NCBI RefSeq assembly: GCF_040807025.1
Contig: NC_090951.1
Location: 3,348,001-3,412,000, forward strand
Length of the DNA: 64,000 bases
Direction of reading: 5' to 3'
Source of the DNA: Struthio camelus
Taxonomy: Eukaryota > Chordata > Aves > Struthioniformes > Struthionidae
The notes under the pieces were generated by a model that saw only the letters and a list, made by a program, of their open reading frames with translations, had not been told where the DNA came from and did not search any database. Below, piece after piece: positions 39,501 through 49,640 of this stretch. A program made the translations under genes and the position numbers. Positions within the stretch are counted from its first letter, which is position 1. Every line of letters starts with the position of its first letter.

Positions 39501-42500
39501 GGCGGTCTTTAAAGTGAAGGTGCTTCCCTTGCCAATGGAGCCAGGGCTTTGCCGCATGGGCTGTGTGGGGACAGGCTTCTTTGGAGCTGATGCTGATTTC
39601 TGTGTCACAGAAGTGAAGGGGAGGACAAGCCAAAGGAGAAGCTGAAGAAGAGAGGTGAGTGGAGCCAGTGTTGCTGAGTTAAGCAGGGCAAGGTATCTGC
39701 TGGGGAAGGAGCGAGGGTTGGAAGTGGTGTGAGATGCTCGGTGTTGCTGGAGCTGTGGGGTAGAGATATGTGGCAGGAAGGACTGGTGATATCTCCCCTG
39801 AGCTCCTGAAGAAGTGCTCCAAAGGAGCCTTTTTAGCTTGTTGTTTTGGGGCAGTACCATGTCCCATCCCAGAAGGGAGCCAATGGCATCTCGTCCCTGG
39901 TGGCGTCAGGTTTCAGAGAGCTTTGGATGTCTGCTGCCTCTGAGCTTTGAGCTTCATTTTGAGATGTGCTCATTTTGAAACTTTTGGTCACTTTTGATCT
40001 GTTGATTTTTGGTGTTGCTGCTCCTGTTGCCCTCCCAGTAGCTGTGTGTGCTGCTGAAGCAGTGGTCCAGCCCTTGAGCATCCTCCCAGGACCTGTGTGC
40101 CTCTATCAGACTTCATGTCTGCCTGCAAAGGGAGGCAAGCGCTCCTCTGCTTGTCATTGAGGATGTGCTGGCGCCAAGCATTTGATCTGCAAACCTCACC
40201 GTGGTGGCCGCTTGGACACCTGGCAGGGAATGCAAAGTCCACGTGTGGGTGAGAGGGTGGACATCGTCCAGGCCGCATGTGTCATTGTGCTTCCCCACAG
40301 TTTCTGTGCAGAGCCCAGAGGAGGAGAAGAAAGGAGAGAAGATCTACCTGTACATGCACCTCAAGCAGCAGCCTATCTGGTAAACCTACGCAGAGCGAGC
40401 TGGGCTCCTGCCTCGCATGAGGCTCCCCGGAGCTGGGAACAGAAATGCAAGAGGGGATTTGACCGCCCTGCCCACACGTTGCATTTTTCCCAAACTCTCA
40501 TGATTGCTTTTAAGTTGTTGCTGCCCCTACAAGAGATGGCTGTGCCTTTGCACATCCCTTTTCCCCGAGAAAGTGTGTTTGCGACCACAGAGGGGCTGGT
40601 TTGGGGAGCTGGTCCTGGCTGACCCTGTGGCCTGTGCGAGGAGCACAGATGGGTGACGGGGGCAGGACAGAGCCTTTGTGGAACATTAGAGAGAGGCTCC
40701 TATTTGCAATGATCCCCATCTGCAAAGTGGACCAAATCTTGCGGACTCGCTGAGCCCCCACTGAATCATCACCCAAGGAGCCAGAGGGCTGGTCGGAGGG
40801 CTGGCTCGTGGGTCACCACCGTGACCATCTCGTTCCTCCTCGACAGGCACAACCTGAGGTTTTGGAACGCTGCCTTCTTCGATGCGGTTCACTGCGAGCG
40901 GAGGAAGAGGTCTCCCACCACCAGGTAGGACGCGAGCCCCCAGCCCCCCCGCCTCGGCCGTTCCCTGCCCTCGGAGGGGACACGGTGTCGCCGCTCCAGC
41001 TATTCCTAGCGCAAGGGGCAGCGGCGCTTTGGGCCCCGCTGCCCTGGGGAGTCAGCGGCTGCAGCTCGTCCTCGTGTGCAATTAATCCAGCAGTGTCCCC
41101 CATGCTTGGAGCCGTGGGTTTTTTGGTTTTTGATTTTTTTGTTGTTTTTGGGTTTTTTTTTTTTTTTTGAAGGTCTTTTCAGTGCTCTCGGTTCCCCTGG
41201 GTAGGTGGGGTGGCAAGACTGCGTAGCGACATGGGTGAACGGATTAGCAGGAGTCTGGGGGAGGCTGTGTTTCGGGGGGGGGGAGGGGGGTTGTGCTTCC
41301 CAGCCCTGCCAAAGCCCAAGGTCAGCCCCGTGTTTTCCCCTGCTCCTGGTAGCTCTAAGCAGAAGCACCGCAGGGAAACGCTCTGCTTTCTGCCTTGGAG
41401 CACAAGGCTGCCGGGGACACGGGGCTGTCAGGTGAGCAAAGGGAATAATTAATCCCTTTTCCGGGCCCAGGCCAATCTGCCTTCTCTTAAGGATTTGGGA
41501 ACGTACAGGTTTTCTTGCTCGTTTTGCATTGCTTTTCCAAGGACTAAGCCCTAGAGGTGTGGCCGGAAAGGCAAGGAGCTGTTATCGCTTGGTGCGCAAG
41601 CAAATCTTACCAAAGCCCCGTTTATGGCAGGGGTGAAACCGCAGGGGAGGGCGAGTCCCCGGGGTGCCGGGGAGGTGCCGCGGGAGCAGCGCGGGGACAG
41701 CCCCGGGCAGCCAGCGCCGAGGAGAGGATCGGCATCAGCCCTGCCAGCGGGCGCTGCAGGGGCCTTCGAAGCTCCTCTGCGTTTTGCAGCCCGCCTGCGC
41801 CACTGGCGGGAGAGGGTGGCCGGGCGCTGCGTGCTCGTGTAGTGCTTGGAGGTTTGGAGCTCTCTGGGTGAAAGTCGCCGAGCGTTTCAGTCCTGACCCG
41901 TTTTTGAGCACTTCTTGAAGTAGCCCGCCCTCCTGCGTCCTCCCCCAAAGACTGAAGCTCAGCCCTGGCAGCGTTTGCCTACGCTTCGGGATGCTCTGCC
42001 CGGTGAACCGATCGGTCTTTTCTTTCTCCTTTAATGCTTTTTCTTCTTTCCCTAAGCAAACGAGTGGAGAAAAAACCCCCAAAAAACTATTGAACAGTAA
42101 CGTAACCATAACCGCATTTGCTTCGATTAAGCCCCAAGTTAGCCGGAGCAAAACGTCTCGCCAGGAGCCCTCGCGCAGGGTCTCTGCAGCCGGGCGCCAG
42201 CCCTGCCTTGCCCTTTGCTCGGGGGTCTCGGAGGCTGGAGCGCCGCCACAAGCGGCACCGCGGGATGAGCGCCCTCGCCGAACCCCTCCGGATCCGCCGC
42301 AGCAAAACTCCTAAAGGCGCGCGGGCCCCCGGGGCGGCTGCCCTTAGTCCTCGGCGTTCGCTTTAGAAAAGGCGGCCAGCGGGAAGCTGAGCGTTTGGGA
42401 TGCTTTTTCTAACCATGGCGGGGAGGGAAGGGGAGGGCGGGAAGGAAAAAGAACTAAATTCCTCTTTTTCTCTCTCTTTTCTCTCTCTCTCTCTGCCTCT

Positions 42501-45500
42501 AGTAACTTTTTCATCTGTTCTCTCTCTCTTTTTTTTTTTTTTTCCTCCTCCATCCATCTATCTTGCATGATCTTTAACGCCCAACCTTTGTTGGCCCTGT
42601 TTCTGCCGCCACTCCAGAGGGAACGCTGGAGAGGAAGAGGAAAAGAGGTGTGTCCGTCCGCATGGCTTGGTTGCGCTGTCTGACAGGGGCCGACTCGCTT
42701 CAGGTCCAAATCCTGCCTTGGGGTGACGTGCTTTGGAGGCAGGGTGGGCTCCGACCGGCCCTTGCTGCCCGCCCGAGATGGGACTCCTCTGTGTGCAGCA
42801 GCCACGTGCCGGTCTCTCTGGCAAAAACCCTGATTTCTCCTAAATGCTGCTGTTTTGTTTCATTTATTTTATTTTATTTTATTTTTTTAAAGTGCGACCA
42901 ATTTCAGGCTGCAACATGATGGTCTTCCAGCGTGGAAACGGGGTGCACGGTTGATGGGGGACCGGAGGGTTTGTACCTCCTGACAGTCACCAGGAACAGG
43001 GCAGTTTTTGGACGTGAACTTGAGTCTCTTTAGTGGAGAAGGGAGAAAACGCCACCCGTCCTGTCCCTCCTGCTCTCCCTTTGCTGGTGACTCGTGCGGC
43101 GGCACGATGCGAGTGCTGCTGGCAGCTGCTTCGGGGTCCGTCCCCGGCCGGGGGCGGACGCGTTGGTCTGGCTTTTGTGTGTCCCTGGCTGTGCTGTTGC
43201 GTAGAGGTGGTGAAGACCTTTGTCCAGCTGGAAAATCTGATCCTTTTTTTTTTTCCTTCCTTTCCCATATGCCCTCGTATTGCCATCCTAGCACAAAAAG
43301 AAAAATGCGAACGGCTGCCGCATGTTGCAATCGCAAGCGGGTGCTGCAGGTTGCAAGGGCCAAAAGCAGTCACATCCATCAGCGATCAGAGGTGGGATCT
43401 GCAGGGGTGGAGAGTCTCTGCTCTATGGCTGGAGCTGGGGCTGCTTGACCTTGGAGCAAATCACTTGAAGTGACGGCACCAGCAAGAGGGCGAGGGCTCT
43501 GGGGAGCTCGGCAGTAGATTTTTAGCGTGGTTAAGGCACGCGCCGGGAGCTGGATAACCAACGTTTGCTTGGATAGAGCGCGGCTCGGGTTAGCAGTGCG
43601 GCGGCGTGATGCGAGCCTTGCCGGGTGCGAGCGCCCCGGCCAACGCGGCCGGTGGCTGCAGCTGCCCTTGGAGGGGCTGAGACGCTTCCTCCATGCACCG
43701 AAATGCAGCCCAAATAGTAACCCAGCGCCGCGGGGTCACGTTTGCGAGAGGGAGGAAACGAACCTCTGCGATGGCCCTTGTCGGGCCGCTGGAGAGCTGA
43801 CAGGGTTTGGGTAGAGCCACGTGTGGGGTTGTCCTCCTTTCCGGGCACCTTACTCCTGCAAGAGGAGGAAAGCCAGAAACACGGTGACTTTTTCTTGGCC
43901 GCTTTGATATTTTTTTTCCCTTCCTCTGTCAAAGAATGTAAAAAGGCAGAAAAGAAACATTACAAACTTGTTTCCTCTGTAAGTGGGCCAGTGAGATCTG
44001 TGAAGTTTTGCTTCCAGTTGTCAAAGCTTTGAAAAAATGCTTAATTCTTCTCCTTTCTTCTCAACCTCCACGTTTGGCTTTTTTATTTTTTATTTTTTTT
44101 TGCTATCACGAGCTTTATCTGGAGAAACTTTTATTTTTTTTTAATCTTTTTAAAAATATCATATAGGTTCTCTGAGCCAGATCAATATGAGCAGCTCACC
44201 CCTTGTACCTGAAGACCTAGCTCAGCAACTTCTGCCCTCGCTCAAGCCAGCTCTGCCGTGCAGACTTCCCTTTGTGGGCAGGTCTGATTAAACACTCATC
44301 ATTTTCCAGCTTCAGCAAGAAAAAAATTTACTCGGCCTGAGCTTGCACCACTGAATTTAGTGCAAGAGAGCCCCCACCTTCCTGAGCTTGCACCACTGAA
44401 TTTAGTGCAAGAGAGCCCCCACCTTCCCGACCAGCCCTTTCCCTCTGGCGCAGCATCTCTGATCCTGTTTGGTGTGCGGGCGGGCTGCCCTGTGCTGCGA
44501 GCGCGGTCCCTTCGTGACACCCTCCTCTTGCTTCTCCTCCATATATGTCTTTTTTTTTTTCTTCTACCTGTCCCTGTTTCTCCTTCCCTTTCCTTTATCC
44601 TCTTATCCTTGTCTGTAACCTTCCCTGACTTCATCCCGGAAGAGGGCTGGCTTAATCCCGCAGCTGTAGTTCTCCCAAGGTGCATGCACTGAGCCGTGCC
44701 CCGGCACGGTGACGTCTCTGTCCTGCTCGGCGCCGCGCTGGCTTTGCGGCTAGCGGCCCAGCGAGGGGGACATCTGGATGGGGACTGCTGCCGCCTCCTC
44801 GTGTTGGTGCAAACGCGTACCGCCTGCGAGGCGGGGCCGAGGGAATGGCTTTGCCTGGCCAAAATGCAGCTTGCAGACTCGGTTTTTGGCACGAGACGAA
44901 GTTGCACCTGGCTCCTGGTGCTCGGGTAGAAGTGCCTGCTGGTGGTGGGCTCGGAGGAAAACTGGGTGCTGTTTGTCTCCTCTGCTTTGGGATGGCACCG
45001 CGGTTCTGCTCAGAATCGGGCGAGATTCGCCTGGGCCCCAGCGCCGCCTCCGCGGCAGCCGTCCGCCCGTCCCCGCGCGCCGCGTTGCAGACCGCCGCGC
45101 GCGCGCCCCCCCGTCCAGCCCCGCCGTGGCACGTCACAGCCGTTTCACACCTCGAGCTTGGAAGTTGATGCCTTTAAAGCCCACCTCCAACACGAGGGAA
45201 GGCGGTGGCCTTTGCCGGGGCGTCCTCAGGGCAGCGCTGTGGTTTAGCGGTGGTTAGTCGGGACGGCGGCCAAAGCCGCAGCTCGGCCGGTGACGGATCT
45301 GGGATCGGGGCTGGAGGGTCCAAAGCCGTTTCCTAGCTCTGAATTGGGGACTTTGCGTCCCGGCAGGGTGCTCCCCCGCCGGCTCTACCCGGGGGTCTCT
45401 TGCTTTGGCCGGGGGCGAGAGGGCGGAGGGGGGATGCGGGCCCCGGGCAGGGGGTGGCACGGCGGTGCCGGACGGGCTCGTGCCTTGCAGGGAGAAGTGG

Positions 45501-46044
45501 CGCCACATGACGCAGGAGGAGCGGGACGACAGCCTGCGCTTCAACGAGAACATCACCTTCGGGCAGCTGGGGTGAGCGTGGCGGGACGGCGCGGACGGGC
45601 CGGGCCGGGAGCCGCCGCTGCGCGGCCCGACAGAGCCGGGAGTCCCGCGTCTGAGGGCGTCCCGGTGCAAAGGGCTGCGGGGAGGAAGAGGAGGGTGGGG
45701 AGGGGGGAAGGAAGCTGCTGGGACGCCGGGGCCAGCCTGTGCCACGGGCACGCGTCTGTCTGTCCTCAGCACCTTCATCCACAACATGCTGGCCTTCGGC
45801 CTCAGCAAGAAGCTCTGCAGCGACTTCCTGAAGAAGCAGGCGACCATTGGCAATTTGGATGAAGGTAGGGGCGAGGTGGCCGGGGGGATGCGGGCGGCCC
45901 CGGGCACGGCAGAGGGCTGGGGCTGGCCCCCGGGGCGGCCTCGGCGGCGTGCGTCCCCACGGTCCCCTCGCCGCGTTTTCTCTCCCCTTCGCAGAGCAAT
46001 ACAAGCTGCTGAGCGACCACATCGAGCAGATGGCTGCCGAGTAG
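36261..46044 (+). CDS. KIAA0513: KIAA0513, complete coding region, twelve coding exons
   Basis: Conserved vertebrate cytosolic protein enriched in brain; the human protein was reported to bind KIBRA, HAX1 and INTS4 in two-hybrid work, but its function is open. Exons join as 36261-36583, 37124-37223, 37703-37776, 38397-38467, 39100-39307, 39611-39654, 40301-40379, 40847-40924, 42618-42647, 45491-45571, 45770-45864 and 45995-46044: 1,233 nt, 410 aa (human 411). All boundaries are AG/GT and keep frame. An acidic, Ser-rich N-terminus ([27 protein letters not shown]) precedes a conserved body: [47 protein letters not shown] and [20 protein letters not shown]. The C-terminus is [17 protein letters not shown]. 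The body carries a domain annotated as SBF1/SBF2-like. Identity is very secure. Confidence 0.97.
36584..37123 (+). other. KIAA0513: KIAA0513 intron after first coding exon
   Basis: 540-base intron. It starts with three copies of a GGTTCGGTTT-type word just after the donor (about 36597-36620) and ends in a strong T-rich tract. Confidence 0.9.
37124..37223 (+). CDS. KIAA0513: KIAA0513 coding exon
   Basis: Acceptor TTTTCTGCTTCAG, donor GTAAGG at 37224. Encodes [14 protein letters not shown] through [12 protein letters not shown]. Confidence 0.96.
37703..37776 (+). CDS. KIAA0513: KIAA0513 coding exon
   Basis: Acceptor TTGTGCTTGCAG, donor GTAAGT at 37777. Encodes [19 protein letters not shown] and ALVLF. 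Confidence 0.96.
38397..38467 (+). CDS. KIAA0513: KIAA0513 coding exon
   Basis: Acceptor TTGATTTCAG, donor GTAAGA at 38468. Encodes [19 protein letters not shown] and YYYI. Confidence 0.96.
39100..39307 (+). CDS. KIAA0513: KIAA0513 coding exon
   Basis: Acceptor TTTTCACAG. The donor is read as GTGGGT at 39308, because the GT at 39312 would put a stop at the next junction. Encodes [20 protein letters not shown] through [18 protein letters not shown]. Confidence 0.92.
39611..39654 (+). CDS. KIAA0513: KIAA0513 coding exon (44 nt)
   Basis: Acceptor TGTGTCACAG, donor GTGAGT at 39655. Encodes a charged linker [14 protein letters not shown], which corresponds to a variable linker in human. Confidence 0.9.
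40301..40379 (+). CDS. KIAA0513: KIAA0513 coding exon
   Basis: Acceptor TTCCCCACAG, donor GTAAAC at 40380. Encodes [20 protein letters not shown] and LKQQPI. Confidence 0.96.
40847..40924 (+). CDS. KIAA0513: KIAA0513 coding exon
   Basis: Acceptor CTCCTCGACAG, donor GTAGGA at 40925. Encodes [20 protein letters not shown] followed by RSPTT. Confidence 0.96.
40925..42617 (+). other. KIAA0513: KIAA0513 intron upstream of microexon
   Basis: 1.7-kb intron with T-rich runs (near 41118-41170 and 42527-42543) and a CT-rich stretch directly upstream of the microexon. Such pyrimidine-rich sequence is the usual binding ground for neural splicing regulators (PTBP/SRRM4 class). Confidence 0.8.
42618..42647 (+). 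CDS. KIAA0513: KIAA0513 30-nt microexon
   Basis: Acceptor CGCCACTCCAG, donor GTGTGT at 42648. The exon spells [11 protein letters not shown] with its neighbours, matching the acidic [10 protein letters not shown] remembered from human. Length divisible by three, so it could be skipped in frame, as neural microexons often are. Confidence 0.9.
42862..42893. repeat. (TTTTA)n pentanucleotide microsatellite
   Basis: Four to five ATTTT units followed by a T run, in a KIAA0513 intron. Confidence 0.85.
44336..44425. repeat. Perfect 45-bp tandem duplication with internal hairpin
   Basis: The unit beginning CCTGAGCTTGCACCACTGAA is present twice without mismatch (copies start at 44336 and 44381). Each unit contains inverted arms CTTGCAC and GTGCAAG around an 11-base loop. 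The perfect identity points to a recent event. Confidence 0.95.
45491..45571 (+). CDS. KIAA0513: KIAA0513 coding exon (81 nt)
   Basis: Acceptor GTGCCTTGCAG, donor GTGAGC at 45572. Encodes [20 protein letters not shown] and ITFGQL. Confidence 0.96.
45770..45864 (+). CDS. KIAA0513: KIAA0513 coding exon
   Basis: Acceptor CTGTCCTCAG, donor GTAGGG at 45865. Encodes [19 protein letters not shown] through [11 protein letters not shown]. Confidence 0.96.
45995..46044 (+). CDS. KIAA0513: KIAA0513 terminal coding exon
   Basis: Acceptor CCCCTTCGCAG. Encodes [15 protein letters not shown], then TAG at 46042-46044. The 3'UTR follows in the same exon. Confidence 0.97.
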
Positions 46045-48205
46045 CCGCCTGGCCGGGGCAGAGCCACGTCGTCCGGAGCGAGCGCGTGGCGAGGGCAGCG
46101 ACTGCCACCTCCAGGGCTGCCTGCAACTGAGGATGGGCTATTGCAAAACAGCGTGCACGCGTGTGCGTGCACGCACACACACACACACACACACAACCAC
46201 CCCTGCAATCAACCTGCATGACCGTCAGCCAACCGTTAGAGCTGCGCCGCGGGCAGCCTGTAGAAATAGGAGCCAAACCGCCCCCTCGCTCGCCAGAGCC
46301 TCCCGCATCTGTTTGCAGAGTTGACTTTCCCAGGCGTATTTTTTTTTTTTTTTTGTCGGTTTGGGAAAAAAATTCTAAGGCAAGACGAAAAGCCAAGAGG
46401 AGCGCTGCCGCGGCCCCGCGGCGCGTCTGCTCTGTCGCTCGGGGCAAGGAGGGAAGTCGGTTCTCGAGGATGGCGATGCTGGGGAAGCGGAGGCCGACGG
46501 GAGTCCCGGTTGCGGTTCGGCCTCGGGCCGCGTTGCCGGTGCGCGGGACCGGCCGGCGGCTGGGCGCCGCTGCCTTCAGGCTCCTCGGGAGCTGCGGGGA
46601 AATGCCTTCCCTGGGGCGGCTTCCCTGCCTTCTCGTGGGAGGAACGCTTATGCTTTTGTTCATCTCGGTATGAGAGAAAATACAGTTTGCACCATATGGT
46701 TCGCCTCGATCAGCAGGATATAAGCCGTGGCCTTCGGCGTGCTTGCGGGGAGAGGAGGAAGAGGAGCTTTGCGCGAGGGCCGGGTGCGGAGCAGCCGCGA
46801 GGCAGCCCCTCTCTGCGCCGGGTTTTTTCCCCCCTCTTGCAAAATCTAGCTGGTCTGCAAATCCCCCGGGAAGAAGTTCCTTCCCCGGGCAGGTTCCCAC
46901 GGCCGCTGCAGACGGGAGCATCACGCCGGCTCGGCTCGGCTCGCCCAGCCGCTCTCCGCCTGCATCCCGTCCCCCGGCCGTGTCCCTCGCGTCCCCCTAC
47001 CGCGGGGTCAGCTCTCCCTCCCTGCCGTGGTTTTCGGCGTTGGGTGATGATGAGCTGCACGGCGCCCGTCTGCCTCGCCCCAGCCCGTCCTCCGTGCGAA
47101 TGCAGTATTAATCCTCCGGCTCCCCGGGGCTGAACCGCTGCACTCTTGTTCCCTGGCCCCTTTGGTTTCGGCTGGTCCTCGATCAAACCTTGAGTAGCCC
47201 TCAGCCCTGCTGCTCCTTCGCTGGGGCGAGCCCGGCTCCCCAGCGTGTCTGGTTTTTCCCAGCGCGGTGCCTCGGCGGGAGCCTGCCCGTCTGCTCGCCC
47301 CTAGAGCCTCCTCCGCGGGCAGGAGAAGCAGGCTCGCGCCGCGCGCTCGGGGCTCGGCGTCTCCAGGGACCGTCGCTCCGAGTCGCCCCGGGCTGCCGGC
47401 TGCATCCCGTACGGTAAATAGCGTAGCAGGGTTTTTCCGTGTAGCTCTTGGTCTGCGGTGTCGTTTCCTTGCGCCAAGGCAATGCTTTTACATTGCTCGT
47501 TGGCCTTCCCGAAGCCCGGGATCGGGCAGCGTTAGCTCACGCCCGTAACTTTGTGAGGGCGAATTGCTGCTGGAGGGACTAGTTCGCACTTTGTGCCCGG
47601 TCGGAGGGCGCGCTGGCGGAGCGCGGCCGTCGGGAGCTCGGGGACGGGAGCTGCCGCCTCCAGCAGCCCGCCGAGGGCGCGTCGGCTCTGCCCCCGTTCC
47701 GTTCTTTCCCGAGTTCTGCTTTTGTTGTTTATTTTTCCAACATTGAAGAAGTTCAGTGGCAAAAAATATATTATTTGCATGGGTATTTTTCTAAAAAATA
47801 AAAAAATAAAAAAATAAAAAAAGCCTGTAGCAGTGTAACAGTAACACCAAGAGCATGTCGAAACGCGCTGCCCCTTGTTCCGGGATGTTCGTGGCTCCCG
47901 CTGGGATTTGCAATGCCGTCTTTCACCCTCTGTATAAACGGTCGTGCGTTCTGCTGTTTGACTTTGATGCTGTACTTAACGCTGTGGCTGCCACGCCGCG
48001 TACCGAGCGCGGTCATTAGACGATCAATCGTGCTGTATCTGGGCTGTGCGACTTTATGTACTGCGGGGTCTCGGTTTATTGATTTATCCGAGACGTTTCA
48101 AGGCTGAGCGTCGAGCGGCGTGACTTCCATAAACCCTTCGTGACTGGGACCGCGTGAAGGACGGGGCGAGAGGAGGCTGGAATAAATTGTCGTAAAAATG
48201 ACTTT
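46045..48205 (+). terminator. KIAA0513: KIAA0513 3'UTR and poly(A) signals
   Basis: About 2.2 kb of noncoding sequence follows the stop. A-rich sequence with overlapping AATAAA hexamers near 47797-47820 may be a proximal or alternative signal. A clean AATAAA at 48181-48186 is followed by TTGTCGTGTGTTTT, a good GU-rich downstream element, so the main end is placed near 48205. The long UTR fits the family. Confidence 0.7.
46158..46196. repeat. (CA)n microsatellite with alternating CG/CA start
   Basis: GTGCACGCGTGTGCGTGCACG runs directly into about 12 CA units in the KIAA0513 3'UTR. Alternating purine-pyrimidine sequence can adopt Z-DNA. Confidence 0.9.
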
Positions 48206-49299
48206 CTCATTTAGCCGTTGTCGTGTGTTTTAATCCGATGGCTCTTCTCCCCTCCGCTTGCTCGTCTTCAGTGCTCCCTTGTGCCTTCCCCAGCGCCCTC
48301 CCCTTCTGGCTTCTCCCTTTTGATGACCCACTTTCTTAATAGAGAAAATTGATGCACCTTTTAAAGAAACGTTAGTGTTTGCCCTGGAGCCATCTAGACA
48401 CATGAAGGAGATTTTAATTTTTATTTTCTTTTCCCTTTTGTGCTCAATCTCTGCCAGCCACTGCCGATCCTGCATCGGAGCTGGGATTCTGCTCAGGCCT
48501 TGGGCCATGTGATTTTGCTGTATTTAAAAATCAATTACTCAGTATTAACTTATTAAAAAAGGACTTCCTTTCGATTAATGGGCTGTGGGCTTCATCCTCC
48601 CCCCCACCCCGGCTCGAGAAGCCACATCCTTGCGGATATCCGTATGGCCGAGCCGAGCCTTCCCGCCCCGCAGCGCTGCCTCTGACCTCGGGGGCGTCCT
48701 CGGTGGCGTCGACCTCTCGAGTCGGGGAGGACGCGTCCGGCGTCGGATGCTCTTGCCTGGGGTGACGTAGGGGCTCCGATTTAGCCCCGGTTCCTGGGGA
48801 ATCGGGGCTGAGGCTGTTGGGGGTCGGTGGGAATCGCGCCGCGTTAAGCAGAGTTAAATGCGGCGCCTTGAGCAGGGATGCGACGTCCCCGCTGCTGATG
48901 CACAGGCTGTTTCGGGAGCAGAGGGGTAAACTGATTTGTGCAAGGTGAAGAAGGGGGGCAATAAGTATAATAGGAATAATCACAAACAACCTTTTTTTTT
49001 TTGGTAATGACCCTCCTTGGGGTACTGTACCCATTTCACCGCCGGAGGAGGGGAGCCGACAGCTCTGCGCCTGCGCTCTGCTGTGTTATCTGGGGTTTTT
49101 GCTTGGAAAAACATGGGTGTGGGGTGATCGGCCAGGGGACGGGGAGGGCACGGCGCGGCGTGGGACGGCGTTCGCTCCTGCCGGCCGATGGGGTGCGCGT
49201 CCCCGCGCCGAGCCCCGTGAGCCCGCTCCCGGCCACACCAGCTCCTGCCTTGGGGTCTGAGCACGGCGAGCGCCTCTCAGCCCCTACTCTCTTTAAAGG

Positions 49300-49640
49300 C
49301 TAAAAAAGATGCTTGCTTCCCGGGCTCCGAGGAGTTTATTGCATCTCTATTAAATCCGTTAAAAATCTTTCCATTGTAATAGTGTCTGGGAGTGATAAGT
49401 ATTCATAATAGAGGGGATTCGGGACGGGTTTGGTTGTAAAAGTGCCTCTAAGCTTGCTGGATTTACCGCTGTTAAATCATCCTTTTCTCATCTGTCACAG
49501 TATTTTCAGGTGTTCATCACTGTCACTGAACAATAGGGAAGTTGGGGCCATAATTCATGCTGCAGCATGCAGAGCAAGGGGGAGGGAAGTCCTTTCCGTT
49601 AATAACCCGCTCGTGATTCATGGAGACCTGTCTCTTATTG
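49300..49640. promoter_or_regulatory. AT-rich islet, candidate regulatory element
   Basis: About 340 bases of AT-rich complex sequence (for example GATAAGTATTCATAATAGAG) are flanked by GC-rich DNA 1.1 kb beyond KIAA0513. A GATA-type word and homeodomain-like TAAT words are visible. Function is inference only. Confidence 0.2.

Larger units (their letters stand above)
37224..40846 (+). other. KIAA0513: KIAA0513 short introns between 37224 and 40846
   Basis: Introns 37224-37702, 37777-38396, 38468-39099, 39308-39610, 39655-40300 and 40380-40846 lie between the secure exons listed separately. No other feature was recognised in them. Confidence 0.85.
42648..45490 (+). other. KIAA0513: KIAA0513 intron downstream of microexon
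   Basis: 2.8-kb intron with a (TTTTA)n run near 42862-42888 and a perfect 45-bp tandem duplication at 44336-44425. No additional exon was recognised. Confidence 0.8.

Noticed and set aside
45254-46924. 556-codon minus-strand open frame
   Set aside because: It is antisense to the last three secure KIAA0513 exons and their GC-rich introns; composition is low-complexity.
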